Of a stretch of 52,352 nucleotides of DNA, positions 1 through 8,555 are shown one piece after another. The position numbers were made by a program, and so were the translations under genes. Source of the DNA: Gammaproteobacteria bacterium. GTDB lineage: Bacteria; Pseudomonadota; Gammaproteobacteria; UBA1113. Under the pieces are notes generated by a model. It saw only the letters and a list, made by a program, of their open reading frames with translations. It did not search any database and was not told where the DNA came from. The number at the start of each line of letters is the position of its first letter. Positions within the stretch are counted from its first letter, which is position 1. The stretch lies in assembly GCA_020051155.1 (NCBI GenBank), contig JAGVJK010000014.1, positions 1 through 52,352 on the forward strand. Direction: 5' to 3'.

Positions 1-1013
1 AGAAACAATTAGTATTGATTCATAGTCCCGATAAAAGAATTGCGACGCATTCTTCTTCATGGACTAGCAACCGTGGATTGGATAGAGTTTTCAATATTCG
101 CGCGGATAACAAAAGTGATATGCTGCGTCTGATCAGAGATATTACGAATCGCTCCGTTGCTATGGTTTTATGTGGCGCAGGCGCTCGCGGTTTTGCCCAC
201 TTGGGCGTCATGCATGCAATGGAAGAGTTAGGAATTAACATAGATTATGTGGGTGGTAGCAGTATAGGTGGAATTTTTGCGGCGTTTATCGCTATGGAGC
301 TAACTGCGGCGGAGGTTTATGAGCGATGGACCAAAAATTTTAGCACGATCATTGACTACACATTGCCTGCTAAAGCATTAACTTCTGGTGGAAGGCTGGA
401 TCAGCTATTGCAAGCGCTCATAGGCGATGAGATTGCAATGGAGCATGTGTGGCGACCTTTCTTCTGTGTTGCAACAGATTTATCAAATGGTCAGTTAGTG
501 ATGTTAAACCAAGGTTGTCTCTGGCGTTCTGTTCGTGCGGGTGCATCTTTGCCGGGGATTTTCCCTCCAGTTGCCGATGAAGACGGGAGAATCTTGGTGG
601 ATGGTGCGATTTTAAATAACTTGCCTATCGATATCATGTCAAACTATTTACGCGATAATGTGCATGGTAAAGGACGCATTATTGCAGTGAATATCGAAAC
701 GATGGATAATTTCAAATTCAGAGGCGTTGATCATCCACAAGATCTTTCTTTACTGGGGAAAATAAAAGGTAAAATGGGATGGAGCCCGGCGGATAATAAA
801 GTTGATTTGCCGAATATCTTCCACACCATTAGCAAAAGTATGATGATTGCTAGCGAGCAACATTTTCAAGAAATGCTAAAACGTGCGACATACACAGTAA
901 CGATTAATCCTCGAGATTATGATTTACTTGATTTCAAGCATGTCTCAGAAGTCATTGATATTGGTTATACTTCTGCGTTGGAACAACTTAGAAAAATTGC
1001 CAAAAAATTGTAA
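1..1013 (+). CDS. patatin-like phospholipase, 5-prime truncated by window edge
   Basis: The reading frame is open from base 3 with no stop before the edge, so the true start lies outside; the TTG at 15 is unlikely to be the start. From about residue 50 of the visible part there is a patatin fold: an oxyanion-hole loop CGAGARG (usually GGGxxRG), the nucleophile elbow GSSIGG (GxSxG) and the catalytic-dyad DGA followed by NNLPID. The short stretch before the patatin domain resembles the linker of NTE-type proteins, which carry cyclic-nucleotide-binding domains upstream; that part is not visible. Bacterial members hydrolyse lysophospholipids, usually at the inner membrane. The first Gly of the oxyanion motif is Cys here. 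Family sure, substrate unknown. Confidence 0.85.
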   Translation, partial: KQLVLIHSPDKRIATHSSSWTSNRGLDRVFNIRADNKSDMLRLIRDITNRSVAMVLCGAGARGFAHLGVMHAMEELGINIDYVGGSSIGGIFAAFIAMELTAAEVYERWTKNFSTIIDYTLPAKALTSGGRLDQLLQALIGDEIAMEHVWRPFFCVATDLSNGQLVMLNQGCLWRSVRAGASLPGIFPPVADEDGRILVDGAILNNLPIDIMSNYLRDNVHGKGRIIAVNIETMDNFKFRGVDHPQDLSLLGKIKGKMGWSPADNKVDLPNIFHTISKSMMIASEQHFQEMLKRATYTVTINPRDYDLLDFKHVSEVIDIGYTSALEQLRKIAKKL

Positions 1014-1032
1014 GGCTCGATCGGCATGTGCA

Positions 1033-1070
1033 AATGCTCATCTCATTTCCGAGATGAGCATTCTGATTTT
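1033..1070 (+). terminator. hairpin terminator after the patatin gene
   Basis: A perfect 12-bp stem (AATGCTCATCTC / GAGATGAGCATT) with a 6-base loop begins 20 bases after the patatin stop codon. It is followed by a short T-rich stretch (TTTT at 1067-1070), so it is a plausible intrinsic terminator. Confidence 0.7.
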
Positions 1071-1120
1071 AAGATGATTATTTTTTTCTTATTAATTTTT
1101 AAAAACAGAAGTTTCTCAAA

Positions 1121-2065
1121 TTATCTTGGAGAAAATCTCGATGTATCATTCAAGCCGTGACCATCTTCATCTGAGGATGATGGGTTGTTTGGCGCTGAGT
1201 TAGGAAACGTATGTTCTTGCTGCGCAGGTGTAGAAAGATCCCTTTCCTCTGGAGAAAGAGAAATACGTTGCCACTGAGGAGATGATGATGGAGTATCATA
1301 AGCTGATTCTGGGGTATCATAAGCAGGATCAACGCTGCCAACATCGCTCGTATAGTTAGATGAAAAACTACTATCGCAGCTCGATGTTGGTGTTACACTT
1401 GTTTTTGCTACATGATTCTCTACGAGTGCGAATCTTTCGCTTGAGACGGGAGTTGCTACTGGATTTTCTAAAGAATACTTAAACAGCCCACTGCGAACCA
1501 GAGTAGAGCGGGGGACCGAAGTATTTTTTGTTGTTAAATCTTCTCCAAAAATCTCTGTAAAAGTCAATGCAACATCATCCTCTTGTACTGATGGAACTGT
1601 AGGTGCAGAGATAGCTACAGGTTCTGAGAATAAACTTGCATTATATTTGTTGCTCACTGGTTTCATAACCAGTGTTTTTTGGGCAATAGGAGAACTTGTT
1701 GGAAATTCTGAGGGTTTGCTTATGTTTATTAATGCGGGTGACGCGGATTGCGGGTGCATATAAAAGAATCCTTCCACGTTACGATGCTTTGGTTTCTTTG
1801 GAACGGTAATACGCTGACTCTGCTTGCCGTTGTAAGGTAACGGTGGAGCAGAAGGAATACCAGTGACACTCGAGGCTCGATCTGGAATAAGACGTTGCTT
1901 GTCTGATTTCTTATTTTCTTTGATAGATGGGCTGCTACTGCTCGGCCGAGAGGCGTTATCAAGTGTTTCAAAGGCAACAGGAGGAATATTGTTAAAAGAA
2001 GATTGAGACGGCTCCTCAATAGGGAGATCCAATTCGAACTGCAAATCATCATCACTATCTATCAT
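1121..2065 (-). CDS. Ser/Pro-rich disordered protein with repeated YDTP motifs, unknown function
   Basis: 314 residues, no recognised domain, no signal peptide and no membrane segment. It is rich in Ser, Pro and Thr and probably disordered throughout. The start is the ATG preceded by GAGG eight bases upstream. Features seen: an acidic N-terminus (IDSDDD), a PPLP motif at residues 74-77, and two AYDTP units whose tyrosines are residues 249 and 256. YxxP is the class of motif bound, once phosphorylated, by CRK-type SH2 domains in animal cells, and PPLP is a class II WW-domain ligand. A role as a protein injected into host cells is therefore possible, but this is inference from short motifs. It stands alone between two genes of ordinary function. 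Confidence 0.7.
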   Translation of the reverse strand: MIDSDDDLQFELDLPIEEPSQSSFNNIPPVAFETLDNASRPSSSSPSIKENKKSDKQRLIPDRASSVTGIPSAPPLPYNGKQSQRITVPKKPKHRNVEGFFYMHPQSASPALINISKPSEFPTSSPIAQKTLVMKPVSNKYNASLFSEPVAISAPTVPSVQEDDVALTFTEIFGEDLTTKNTSVPRSTLVRSGLFKYSLENPVATPVSSERFALVENHVAKTSVTPTSSCDSSFSSNYTSDVGSVDPAYDTPESAYDTPSSSPQWQRISLSPEERDLSTPAQQEHTFPNSAPNNPSSSDEDGHGLNDTSRFSPR

Positions 2066-2293
2066 ATTTCATACCTCATATCAAAATGAGTACTCACATG
2101 ATCATCTCTGATGTTTTGCCAGCCTCATCTTTTATTATCTTATAATTGGTTTATCTGTTACACGCCAGAGGAATCTCAAACTCTCTGTACGCAAGGCCAT
2201 ATTTTATACTAAAAAGATTAAGGAATTATGAGGCGGGGTGATATTGACAAGCTCTATTGTTATTCGCTCTTATAGTCCATTGATCAATGAAGT

Positions 2294-2317
2294 CAAAAAA
2301 AGAGGGGGCTCTTTTCT
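2294..2317 (-). terminator. intrinsic terminator of corA
   Basis: Read on the minus strand, about 30 bases after the corA stop, AAAAGAG and CTCTTTT form a stem with a CCC loop that runs directly into additional T residues. Confidence 0.6.
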
Positions 2318-2343
2318 TTAGTTAGAGGGGCTGTTTTTGCTTT

Positions 2344-3405
2344 TTACAGCCAATCATGGCGTTTGAAGAATAACGTCAAGCCAATGCCGATAGTTGCCAT
2401 CACGCCGATGGCGATGGCAAAGCCATAACTCCAACTTAATTCTGGCATATGTACGAAGTTCATCCCATAAATACCGGTAATGAAAGTAAGAGGCGCAAAG
2501 AGCATAGCCCACACGGTGGCTTTGCGTTGCACTTCATTGGACATGAAGGTTTGTTTGTTCACGAGATTCAAATGCACATCCAACATGTTGGATGCCATAT
2601 CGCGGTAAATTTCAATAATATCGATGAGACGAATAATGTGATCGTAACAGTCTCGCATATAGAGTTTTGTTTCTGGTTCAAGCAAGGCATTATCATCGCG
2701 CATCAAGACCCGAATCGCTTCACGCTGTGGACGTAATTTTAAATGCAGAACCAGCAATTCTCGTTTGATGGTATATAAGGAGCGAAAGGTATCAATACCT
2801 TCTGGGCCCAATAATTGTTGCTCCAGTTGCTCAATTTCATCATCGAATTCATCTAATATTGGAAAACAGTGATCGATACTAACGTCCACGAGTACATATA
2901 ATAGATAATCTAGCTTGCGTTGACGCATCAATGTTTTGGGATGATGCAAGCGGCGACGTACGGCACGGAAAGGATCATGTTCACCATTATGGAAGCTTAC
3001 AAGGAAATTATCTCCTAGAAATAAGCTGACTTGCTCATTAATAATTTTGTTGCCGCGCTTGGTGGGCATTCCTAAAATGACCATCACTTGGTTTTCATAG
3101 GTTTCTGTTTTTGAACGTTCACCAAGGTTGATAACGTCTTCCAACGCTAAAGGATGCAAGTGAAATGCTTCACCGAACTCCAGCATCACACTGGGTTTTG
3201 GTTGGCCTTGGACGTGAATCCAAGTATAAGAATCTCCAGTTAAGTATTCTTGGCATTCAGTCGCAGAAATATCTTTACGCTCGACAATGCGGTCTTCAGT
3301 GTAATTAACTAAACAAATAGTCACAGGAGTTTCACCTGCAGGATCCACAATAGGGGACAAATCAGGCGCGACGTAGCGCTCCTCATCGTCTGTGTAATGT
3401 TCCAT
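2344..3405 (-). CDS. corA: magnesium/cobalt transporter CorA
   Basis: CorA is a pentameric inner-membrane channel for Mg2+ (also Co2+, Ni2+). The protein has about 353 residues: a long soluble N-terminal domain of mixed alpha/beta then long helices, and two C-terminal membrane segments. The signature GMN selectivity motif lies about 40 residues from the end, at the close of the first membrane segment, followed by the MPEL loop and the second segment ending in KRHDWL. The ATG at 3405 is preferred over an in-frame GTG six bases upstream, because GGAGG sits five bases before the ATG and overlaps the GTG. It is monocistronic, with a terminator downstream and a possible structured leader upstream. 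Confidence 0.95.
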   Translation of the reverse strand: MEHYTDDEERYVAPDLSPIVDPAGETPVTICLVNYTEDRIVERKDISATECQEYLTGDSYTWIHVQGQPKPSVMLEFGEAFHLHPLALEDVINLGERSKTETYENQVMVILGMPTKRGNKIINEQVSLFLGDNFLVSFHNGEHDPFRAVRRRLHHPKTLMRQRKLDYLLYVLVDVSIDHCFPILDEFDDEIEQLEQQLLGPEGIDTFRSLYTIKRELLVLHLKLRPQREAIRVLMRDDNALLEPETKLYMRDCYDHIIRLIDIIEIYRDMASNMLDVHLNLVNKQTFMSNEVQRKATVWAMLFAPLTFITGIYGMNFVHMPELSWSYGFAIAIGVMATIGIGLTLFFKRHDWL

Positions 3406-3496
3406 GACCACCTCCAGCTTTATGAGTGGTTAGGCAATCGATCCTGACGGGCCGCACGAAAATGCGACAACCTATTGATTTATAGGGAAATTTTGT

Positions 3497-3593
3497 AAAA
3501 AACTTCTTTGTAAATCAAAGTTTATCGAGCAAGATACAAAAGCACTGGGTTACGTTTTGCCGTATTATAGGTGACTTTTACTACTCTGAACAG
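3497..3593 (-). promoter_or_regulatory. candidate corA promoter and leader hairpin
   Basis: On the minus strand a perfect TATAAT (3569-3564) lies about 160 bases before corA; a weak -35 (TGTTCA) sits 17 bases upstream of it. The intervening leader carries a hairpin (AAACTTTG / CAAAGAAGTTT, with a bulge) followed by six T residues at about 3526-3497, which looks like an intrinsic terminator placed before the gene. Mg2+ transporter genes are often controlled through their leaders, so attenuation is possible. No known riboswitch class is recognised. Confidence 0.35.
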
Positions 3594-3631
3594 TTATTTT
3601 TGTACAGATTCCCCGCGTGGTACGGAATCAG

Positions 3632-3863
3632 ACAAAAATTTATAGATGTTGAATTCTTAGTGAAGATATCTCAAAAAGTGCCTTCTCCCCTTGAGGGAGA
3701 AGGTGCCCAACGGGCGGATGAGGGGTGATCAAATTCAGAAAAATACATTATTGAAATGAGCCATTAGATACCCCTCATCCGGCCTTCGGCCACCTTCTCC
3801 CTCAAGGGGAGAAGGCACTCCTTAAATGTTTTTTCGCTGATTCTGACATCTATGAATTTTTGT
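3632..3863. repeat. repeat family A, copy 1: full-length inverted repeat
   Basis: About 232 bp. Outer ends ACAAAAATT...AATTTTTGT are inverted, and the inner arms (starting GTGCCTTCTCCCC and ending GGGGAGAAGGCAC) can fold into a long stem. Other copies are at 9069-9290, 22155-22263 and 36991-37086. It carries no open reading frame of note, so it fits a non-autonomous (MITE-like) or structural repeat. With 3406-3631 it fills the roughly 500-bp gap between corA and the next gene. Confidence 0.85.
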
Positions 3864-3907
3864 TCCCTGCAGAGCTCGCGTAGTGATATACGCGAGGTGT
3901 TAAGGAA

Positions 3908-4159
3908 CTATCGTTTATTGGACGGGGGCTGGCTTATGGGATGTGAAGATAGCTCGGTCATCGATACCGATTTGTTTGGCAAACCAGTTTCAGTTTCCAC
4001 TGGTAGCGGTGAGATATTAGGTACGCCAAACCCGTGTTGCCCAGTATGATCGACTGGAGCATGGTAATCCGGAGTTTTCTCGCTTTGGGAGCTAAGCGTG
4101 CGAGCGTAGCTTCTAGTAGCGTGTCGAAGAGCTGCGTTGCCGGTAAAAAATGCAAACAT
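3908..4159 (-). CDS. small protein of unknown function
   Basis: 83 residues, not recognised. A good ribosome-binding site (AGGAGA, six bases before the ATG) and a TATAAT on the same strand about 70 bases upstream support expression. The N-terminus (MFAFFTGN) is hydrophobic but too short for a membrane segment; the rest is polar and Ser/Pro-rich with no domain. Codon content alone does not prove it: an unlikely antisense frame overlaps it. It sits next to a family A repeat. Confidence 0.5.
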   Translation of the reverse strand: MFAFFTGNAALRHATRSYARTLSSQSEKTPDYHAPVDHTGQHGFGVPNISPLPVETETGLPNKSVSMTELSSHPISQPPSNKR

Positions 4160-4228
4160 GTTATTCTCCTATTGATTATCTTGATTCTACTCTTTCCATG
4201 AGGATGGGGGGAATCCATTTAGCGCGCG

Positions 4229-4234
4229 ATTATA
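4229..4234 (-). promoter_or_regulatory. candidate -10 element (TATAAT) with G+C-rich discriminator
   Basis: Minus-strand TATAAT followed immediately by CGCGCGC, about 70 bases before the 83-residue gene. No convincing -35 is visible. Similar TATACT + G/C boxes occur near 8694, 22329 and 30808. Confidence 0.35.
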
Positions 4235-4279
4235 CTGCAGGTAAATCTTAGAAAGAAGCTTTTTCTCCGGCAAAAGTCG

Positions 4280-4567
4280 CTAAGAAGATTTCTCATGTCC
4301 TCTTAAAGAGGCTCTAGTATTGATCGTTAAATTTGAATGATGGATCACCCAATACACAACGGCGACAAAGACGCCGCCAATGAGTGTGGCAAAAGCCCAG
4401 GTCATGCTGGAAACCAAAGCTAGTTTAAAGCCGGTCTTTGTTAAATCACCAGCATCTTTTGCTACAGCCCCGGCAAATACCACGTGCAAAATCGCATTAA
4501 GAGCCAATAAAATGAAAGAGAGAGTATCCATAGGACCATTGAAATATTGCATAACGTTGAAACTCAT
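4280..4567 (-). CDS. small two-helix membrane protein, unknown function
   Basis: About 95 residues with two hydrophobic segments (residues roughly 13-36 and 47-75), so probably an inner-membrane protein. The ATG at 4567 is chosen because AGGA lies nine bases upstream of it; the ATG three codons earlier directly abuts the same AGGA. No family is recognised. It is divergent from the OmpA-type lipoprotein gene, with about 90 bases between them. Confidence 0.6.
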   Translation of the reverse strand: MSFNVMQYFNGPMDTLSFILLALNAILHVVFAGAVAKDAGDLTKTGFKLALVSSMTWAFATLIGGVFVAVVYWVIHHSNLTINTRASLRGHEKSS

Positions 4568-4656
4568 CGGGTACATTCCTTTTCATGTTAAAAAATATTC
4601 GCCACAAGTACATGGCATATGGTAACGTTATCTTTGAATCACTGATAGGGGACCTT

Positions 4657-5277
4657 ATGCCCATTCTAAAAATAAAAAATATTCTCGGCACAGCGCTCTG
4701 CTCTCTTGCCTTGGTTGCTTGCGTGAGTAAGAATCCACCGCCTGCGGCAGGTGTTTATCCTACTATTGATCAAGCATGGCAACCAGTCTCACCAGTAGGC
4801 CCCTTAACGCCAACCAAATTTTTGGAACGAAATGGTATTAATGTGGTCAGAGTCGGAGACATCGTAGAAATCGTAATTCCCGCAGACAAAATTTTTCTTG
4901 CGAATAGTACCAATATTAAATTCAGCGGCGAGCCGTTCATGTATGCCATCGTTAAGGTGATTCAAGAATATGGCCACCCTGATATGACTATTACCGCATA
5001 TACTGACAGCATTGGCCGCACACCGTATAAAGAAAATCTTTCTCAACTGTGGGCGCAATCGGTAACAACCTATCTTTGGGCCCATGGTATTCCTTTACAA
5101 CGAATGCATTTTCACGGTGGCGGTGATTTAATTGACATCGCGAGTCGTCGCACTGCGAAGGGCAGTTATTATAATCGTCATGTGGAAATTGTTTTTTGGA
5201 TACCCAGGCAAACGGATATCCGCACGCGACAGCATGTGATTAAAGAACCCGTTGTGGTTTTTAGCAAACCGGATTAA
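4657..5277 (+). CDS. OmpA-family peptidoglycan-associated lipoprotein
   Basis: 206 residues. The frame is open further upstream, but the ATG at 4657 follows AGGGGA and starts a clear lipoprotein signal (lipobox LVAC, Cys22). Residues about 85-195 form an OmpA C-terminal domain: TAYTDSIG (the TD of the peptidoglycan-binding site), an LS.LWAQSV helix and NRHVEIVF (the binding Arg). The usual Arg-Ala of the LSxxRA helix is Trp-Ala. It should tie the outer membrane to peptidoglycan. Short OmpA lipoproteins of this size include DotK/IcmN of Dot/Icm secretion systems, but no other dot/icm gene is in the window, so that is only an alternative. Its end overlaps the convergent GIN-domain gene by 17 bases. 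Confidence 0.8.
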   Translation: MPILKIKNILGTALCSLALVACVSKNPPPAAGVYPTIDQAWQPVSPVGPLTPTKFLERNGINVVRVGDIVEIVIPADKIFLANSTNIKFSGEPFMYAIVKVIQEYGHPDMTITAYTDSIGRTPYKENLSQLWAQSVTTYLWAHGIPLQRMHFHGGGDLIDIASRRTAKGSYYNRHVEIVFWIPRQTDIRTRQHVIKEPVVVFSKPD

Positions 5278-6493
5278 CTAATCCTTTCATTCTGAGGACT
5301 GAGCCAGAGGTGCGTAAGTATTCTGCGACCATTTCTGGATCTTGGTAATAGTATATAGTGCTGCGTTGTTTCGCGAATGCACTTAAGCCATGATCGTTTC
5401 TAACTCGCGCTTCAGCATGATCCGCCGTCGCAATAAACAGCGTATTAGTTCTTAAACAAATGCTGTCTAATTTGGCAAAATCCCACAATGTAGCATCTAA
5501 CCGTCTTACTTTGCCGGTGAGTAAAACAGAGCTATGATTGCGCGCAATCAGGATATAGTGGCTGAATTTTAAATGGCGCAATTCAAGGACCGTGTAATCT
5601 GCAGTATCGGTTTTCAAACTTTTAACCTGAGCATCTTTTAAGTCCAATTGCGCAGAGTTTCTTAGTTTTGCGTCCAAGTGAACTAACTTACCCTTGAGGA
5701 TAGTTTGTGTTTTGCCGCCATTATTAATCACCATGAGTCCAACATTGAGGTGAGTTAGTTTGGTGTATGCGGCCCCTTCATTGTGAATTTGGACTTTCCC
5801 GGCGGTGATTTCCTTGCTGTTGAGTGTGGCATGACCCGAGAGTGTGACATCCAATTGATGTGCTTGACCAGCAACATTAAGCGCAGCGGAATCTTCGCCT
5901 TGCAACACTAAATGCTTGGTAGTGACGCATTGCAACGTCGCTTGGCTTTGCCCGCTGGCACGCACAATTAATTGATCGGTGTTCACACAGTTGCCATATA
6001 AGCTGGCATGTCCTGTCAAAATATATTCGGAAGAGTTGCCAAAGGCATTTACCACATTGATATGACCGCTATCCGCTTTTACCACCAAATGGGCTGGGGA
6101 CAAATTTTCTAAGTTGATTTGATTAGCGTGTGTGATAGCAAGATTGCCAATAGCGGGAGAGTAAATCGTGACAGCGACGGGTGTGGTTTGCGTCGCATTA
6201 GCTTTAATGATTAACAAATCACCTTTTACTACAGTTGTGGTGTGATGAATAACCGTTTCATCACCACGAACGGTCACATGGTAAGTGCTATCTTCAGCAA
6301 AAGATACATCTACAGAACCATCAATTTGTACATTATGAAACTGAGCAAGAGGTACAGAAACGGAGCCTGAAAAGGGTTCTGCGGTGGTGGTAGATGGCGG
6401 CGTAGCGCTTGGTTCGCAGCCGGTCAGCGCTAGCATCACACAGAGGAATACCAATCGATTTGTGAACGTCATACTAAAAGAGTCCCTTTTCAT
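5261..6493 (-). CDS. GIN-domain (DUF2807) lipoprotein
   Basis: About 410 residues. The signal sequence ends in a lipobox LTGC followed by a Ser/Thr/Pro linker. The rest is a long run of short beta repeats: first a head GIN domain (SVSVPLAQFHNVQIDGSVDVSF...), then many further strands, consistent with a beta-helix. DUF2807 proteins are surface or periplasmic beta-solenoids of mostly unknown role, often called putative adhesins. The start is uncertain: ATG at 6493 gives a KR-led signal peptide; ATG at 6472 is the alternative. Its 3-prime end overlaps that of the OmpA lipoprotein gene. Confidence 0.75.
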   Translation of the reverse strand: MKRDSFSMTFTNRLVFLCVMLALTGCEPSATPPSTTTAEPFSGSVSVPLAQFHNVQIDGSVDVSFAEDSTYHVTVRGDETVIHHTTTVVKGDLLIIKANATQTTPVAVTIYSPAIGNLAITHANQINLENLSPAHLVVKADSGHINVVNAFGNSSEYILTGHASLYGNCVNTDQLIVRASGQSQATLQCVTTKHLVLQGEDSAALNVAGQAHQLDVTLSGHATLNSKEITAGKVQIHNEGAAYTKLTHLNVGLMVINNGGKTQTILKGKLVHLDAKLRNSAQLDLKDAQVKSLKTDTADYTVLELRHLKFSHYILIARNHSSVLLTGKVRRLDATLWDFAKLDSICLRTNTLFIATADHAEARVRNDHGLSAFAKQRSTIYYYQDPEMVAEYLRTSGSVLRMKGLVNPVC

Positions 6494-6579
6494 AGATTCC
6501 ATCAAGAATAACAAAAGATCCCTGAGGAGTCATCACCAGCTGAGATATCCCCACAGAAAATCTCGTTTATCTCAAGAAG

Positions 6580-6650
6580 CTCTTATCCTATCTCCTCTTC
6601 CCGCAAGAAAAATTAGAAGAATGCAGATCCTTTCCGGGGAGAGGGGAGAT
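6580..6650. repeat. repeat family D, copy 1
   Basis: About 70 bp containing CCCGCAAGAAAAATTA and a closing CGGGGAGAGGGGA, able to fold as an imperfect hairpin. The same element is found inverted at about 9419-9481. It lies just past the 3-prime end of comM (minus strand) and may act as its terminator. Confidence 0.65.
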
Positions 6651-6655
6651 TTAGA

Positions 6656-8152
6656 TCACCAGCGTAGTCGATAGCTTAAACTTTCTGCAAGGTGAGGTGT
6701 CTCAATCACCTCGCTACCTTCCATATCGGCAATGGTGCGTGCGACTTTTAAAACGCGGTGGATGGCACGGTTGGAGAGTTGCAATTTGTCGATGGCCTCA
6801 AACAAAAAAGTTTGCACGTCGGGCGTGACAGCACAATGCTCTTCCACCTCTTTGCCTTGCAGGTGACCATTTAACTTTTTTTGGCGCTGATATTGGATGT
6901 CTCTAGCGGATAACACTCGTTTGGCGATACAGTCACTGTTTTCACTTTGCTGATGGATTGGTGCAAATAATTCTTTTTTGCTGATGGGCAGGACATGCAA
7001 TTGTAAGTCAATACGATCTAACAGCGGACCCGACACTCGGCCACGATAACGCTGTATTTGCTGCGCGGAGCATTGGCATTCTTTTAAGGGATTACCATAA
7101 TGCCCACAAGGGCATGGATTCATGGCAGCGATTAATTGAAATCGTGCCGGGTATTCTCGGTGATGATTGGCGCGCGCCAGCGTGATTTTTCCTGACTCTA
7201 AGGGTTCGCGCAAACTTTCTAAGCTTGTACGATTAAACTCAGGTAGCTCATCGAGAAATAAAATACCATGATGCGCCAAGGAAATTTCACCAGGCTTCGG
7301 TGGGTTGCCACCACCCACTAGCGCAGCACTGGAGGCAGAATGATGGGGGTGACGAAAGGGGGGAATGATCCAATGATCCGATGCTAAGGATTGTCGACAA
7401 ATGGAGCGAATGGCTGCCACTTCAATGCTGGCTTGTGGCGACAATGGCGGCATGATGGTGGGCAATCGGCTGGCTAACATGGTTTTTCCAGTGCCCGGAG
7501 GACCCAGCATCAACACATTGTGACTCCCCGTTGCAGCAACCTCTAGCGCACGTTTGCTGTGCTGTTGTCCTTTGACATCGGAAAAATCTAAGTTGGTTTT
7601 TTCGGATGGCGGGGCATCGGGCATAGAGATCGTTTCATGATGGCCTTTTAAGATGGATTGACAGACACTCACTAAACTTTCGGCGCTAATCAAGTGCAAT
7701 CCCTCTAACACACCCACTTCCGCAATATTGTCCTTCGGCAAGATCAATATTTTTTTGGCATGGCGCGTTTGTATGGCAAAGGGAATGATGCCAGCAATCG
7801 GGCGCACGCTGCCAGTGAGTCCCAACTCACCGGCAATTTCAAAATCATCCAAGGGTAATTGTGGAATTTGCTGTGATGCTGCCAAAATGCTAATAGCGAT
7901 GGCCAAATCAAAGCGTCCTCCCTCTTTCGGCAATTCTGCGGGCGCTAAATTGACAGTGATGATGCGGTTTGGGAAATAAAAGTGTGAATTTAAAATAGCG
8001 CAACGAACGCGATCTTTGCTTTCTTTCACCACTTTTTCTGGAAGCCCCACAATATACAGTTTGGGAACGCCATTGGCGAGATGAGCTTCTACAGTGACTA
8101 GGGGAGCATCGATTCCTAATTCACCTCGGGTATAAACAACAGCAGTGGTCAT
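6656..8152 (-). CDS. comM: YifB/ComM family Mg-chelatase-like AAA+ ATPase
   Basis: 498 residues, the usual family length. Order seen: N-terminal ChlI-like domain (VVYTRGELGIDAPLVTVEAHL, NLAPAELPKEGGRFDL), then an AAA+ domain with Walker A GPPGTGKT near residue 220, Walker B LFLDELPEF, and the Cys-rich MNPCPCGHYGNPLKECQCS segment ending in LLDRIDLQL. The family includes ComM, a branch-migration helicase that helps integrate DNA during natural transformation. The ATG at 8152 matches the family N-terminus and has GGATG upstream; an ATG three codons earlier is the alternative. Gene order with ubiK and glnK matches that known in Pseudomonas. Confidence 0.92.
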   Translation of the reverse strand: MTTAVVYTRGELGIDAPLVTVEAHLANGVPKLYIVGLPEKVVKESKDRVRCAILNSHFYFPNRIITVNLAPAELPKEGGRFDLAIAISILAASQQIPQLPLDDFEIAGELGLTGSVRPIAGIIPFAIQTRHAKKILILPKDNIAEVGVLEGLHLISAESLVSVCQSILKGHHETISMPDAPPSEKTNLDFSDVKGQQHSKRALEVAATGSHNVLMLGPPGTGKTMLASRLPTIMPPLSPQASIEVAAIRSICRQSLASDHWIIPPFRHPHHSASSAALVGGGNPPKPGEISLAHHGILFLDELPEFNRTSLESLREPLESGKITLARANHHREYPARFQLIAAMNPCPCGHYGNPLKECQCSAQQIQRYRGRVSGPLLDRIDLQLHVLPISKKELFAPIHQQSENSDCIAKRVLSARDIQYQRQKKLNGHLQGKEVEEHCAVTPDVQTFLFEAIDKLQLSNRAIHRVLKVARTIADMEGSEVIETPHLAESLSYRLRW

Positions 8153-8240
8153 AATAAACATCCATATTTAAGAATAAAGAAAGAATACTTCTCGCATCGT
8201 GAGATACGAGAGACGAAGATTGGCTAACTTATTTTGCGTG

Positions 8241-8270
8241 ACAAAGAGAGAGTGTGTAGTCTCTCTCTCT
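8241..8270 (-). terminator. hairpin after ubiK
   Basis: An 8-bp stem AGAGAGAG / CTCTCTCT with an 8-base loop directly follows the ubiK stop. The following T run is only three bases, so termination is plausible rather than strong. Confidence 0.4.
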
Positions 8271-8273
8271 TAT

Positions 8274-8555
8274 TTAATGCGGCGTTTCTTCAGAGGATGA
8301 GCTGTCTTTATGAGGAGCTGTAATTTCCATCGTTGCTACGATTTTTTCCAGTGCTTCCACTTTTTCTCTGGTTTTCGCCAGCACAGCAACTTGAGTATCA
8401 AACTCTTCTCGAGTGACTAAATCCAATTGGCTAAAGGCATTTTGTAAAATGCTGTGAAAGGATTTTTGTAAATCTTTTTTTGCATCTTGCAAGCCAGAGG
8501 GCAGAGCATCACTTAATTTTTTTGCAATATCGTCGAATAATTTAGAGTCGAACAT
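8274..8555 (-). CDS. ubiK: ubiquinone biosynthesis accessory factor UbiK (BMFP protein, YqiC)
   Basis: 93 residues. The N-terminal amphipathic part (FDSKLFDDIAKKLSDALPSGLQDAKKDLQKSFHS is the family pattern, residues 2 to about 35) is followed by a C-terminal coiled coil (EEFDTQVAVLAKTREKVEALE). This is the BMFP layout of UbiK/YqiC, which forms trimers and assists the soluble Ubi complex in aerobic ubiquinone synthesis. A good ribosome-binding site (AAGGAA) precedes the ATG. The polar Ser/Glu tail is usual. Other ubiquinone genes in the window are ubiD and coq7. It is divergent from glnK. Confidence 0.88.
   Translation of the reverse strand: MFDSKLFDDIAKKLSDALPSGLQDAKKDLQKSFHSILQNAFSQLDLVTREEFDTQVAVLAKTREKVEALEKIVATMEITAPHKDSSSSEETPH

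Noticed and set aside
3678..3818. CRISPR-like appearance of repeats with dyads
   Set aside because: Dispersed inverted repeats, no regular spacing or spacers, no cas genes.
3852..4049. Plus-strand frame of 65 codons over the small gene at 3908-4159
   Set aside because: No ribosome-binding site, starts inside a repeat; the opposite strand has a better start.
4657..5277. Dot/Icm component DotK/IcmN
   Set aside because: No other dot/icm gene in the window and only the general OmpA pattern is seen.
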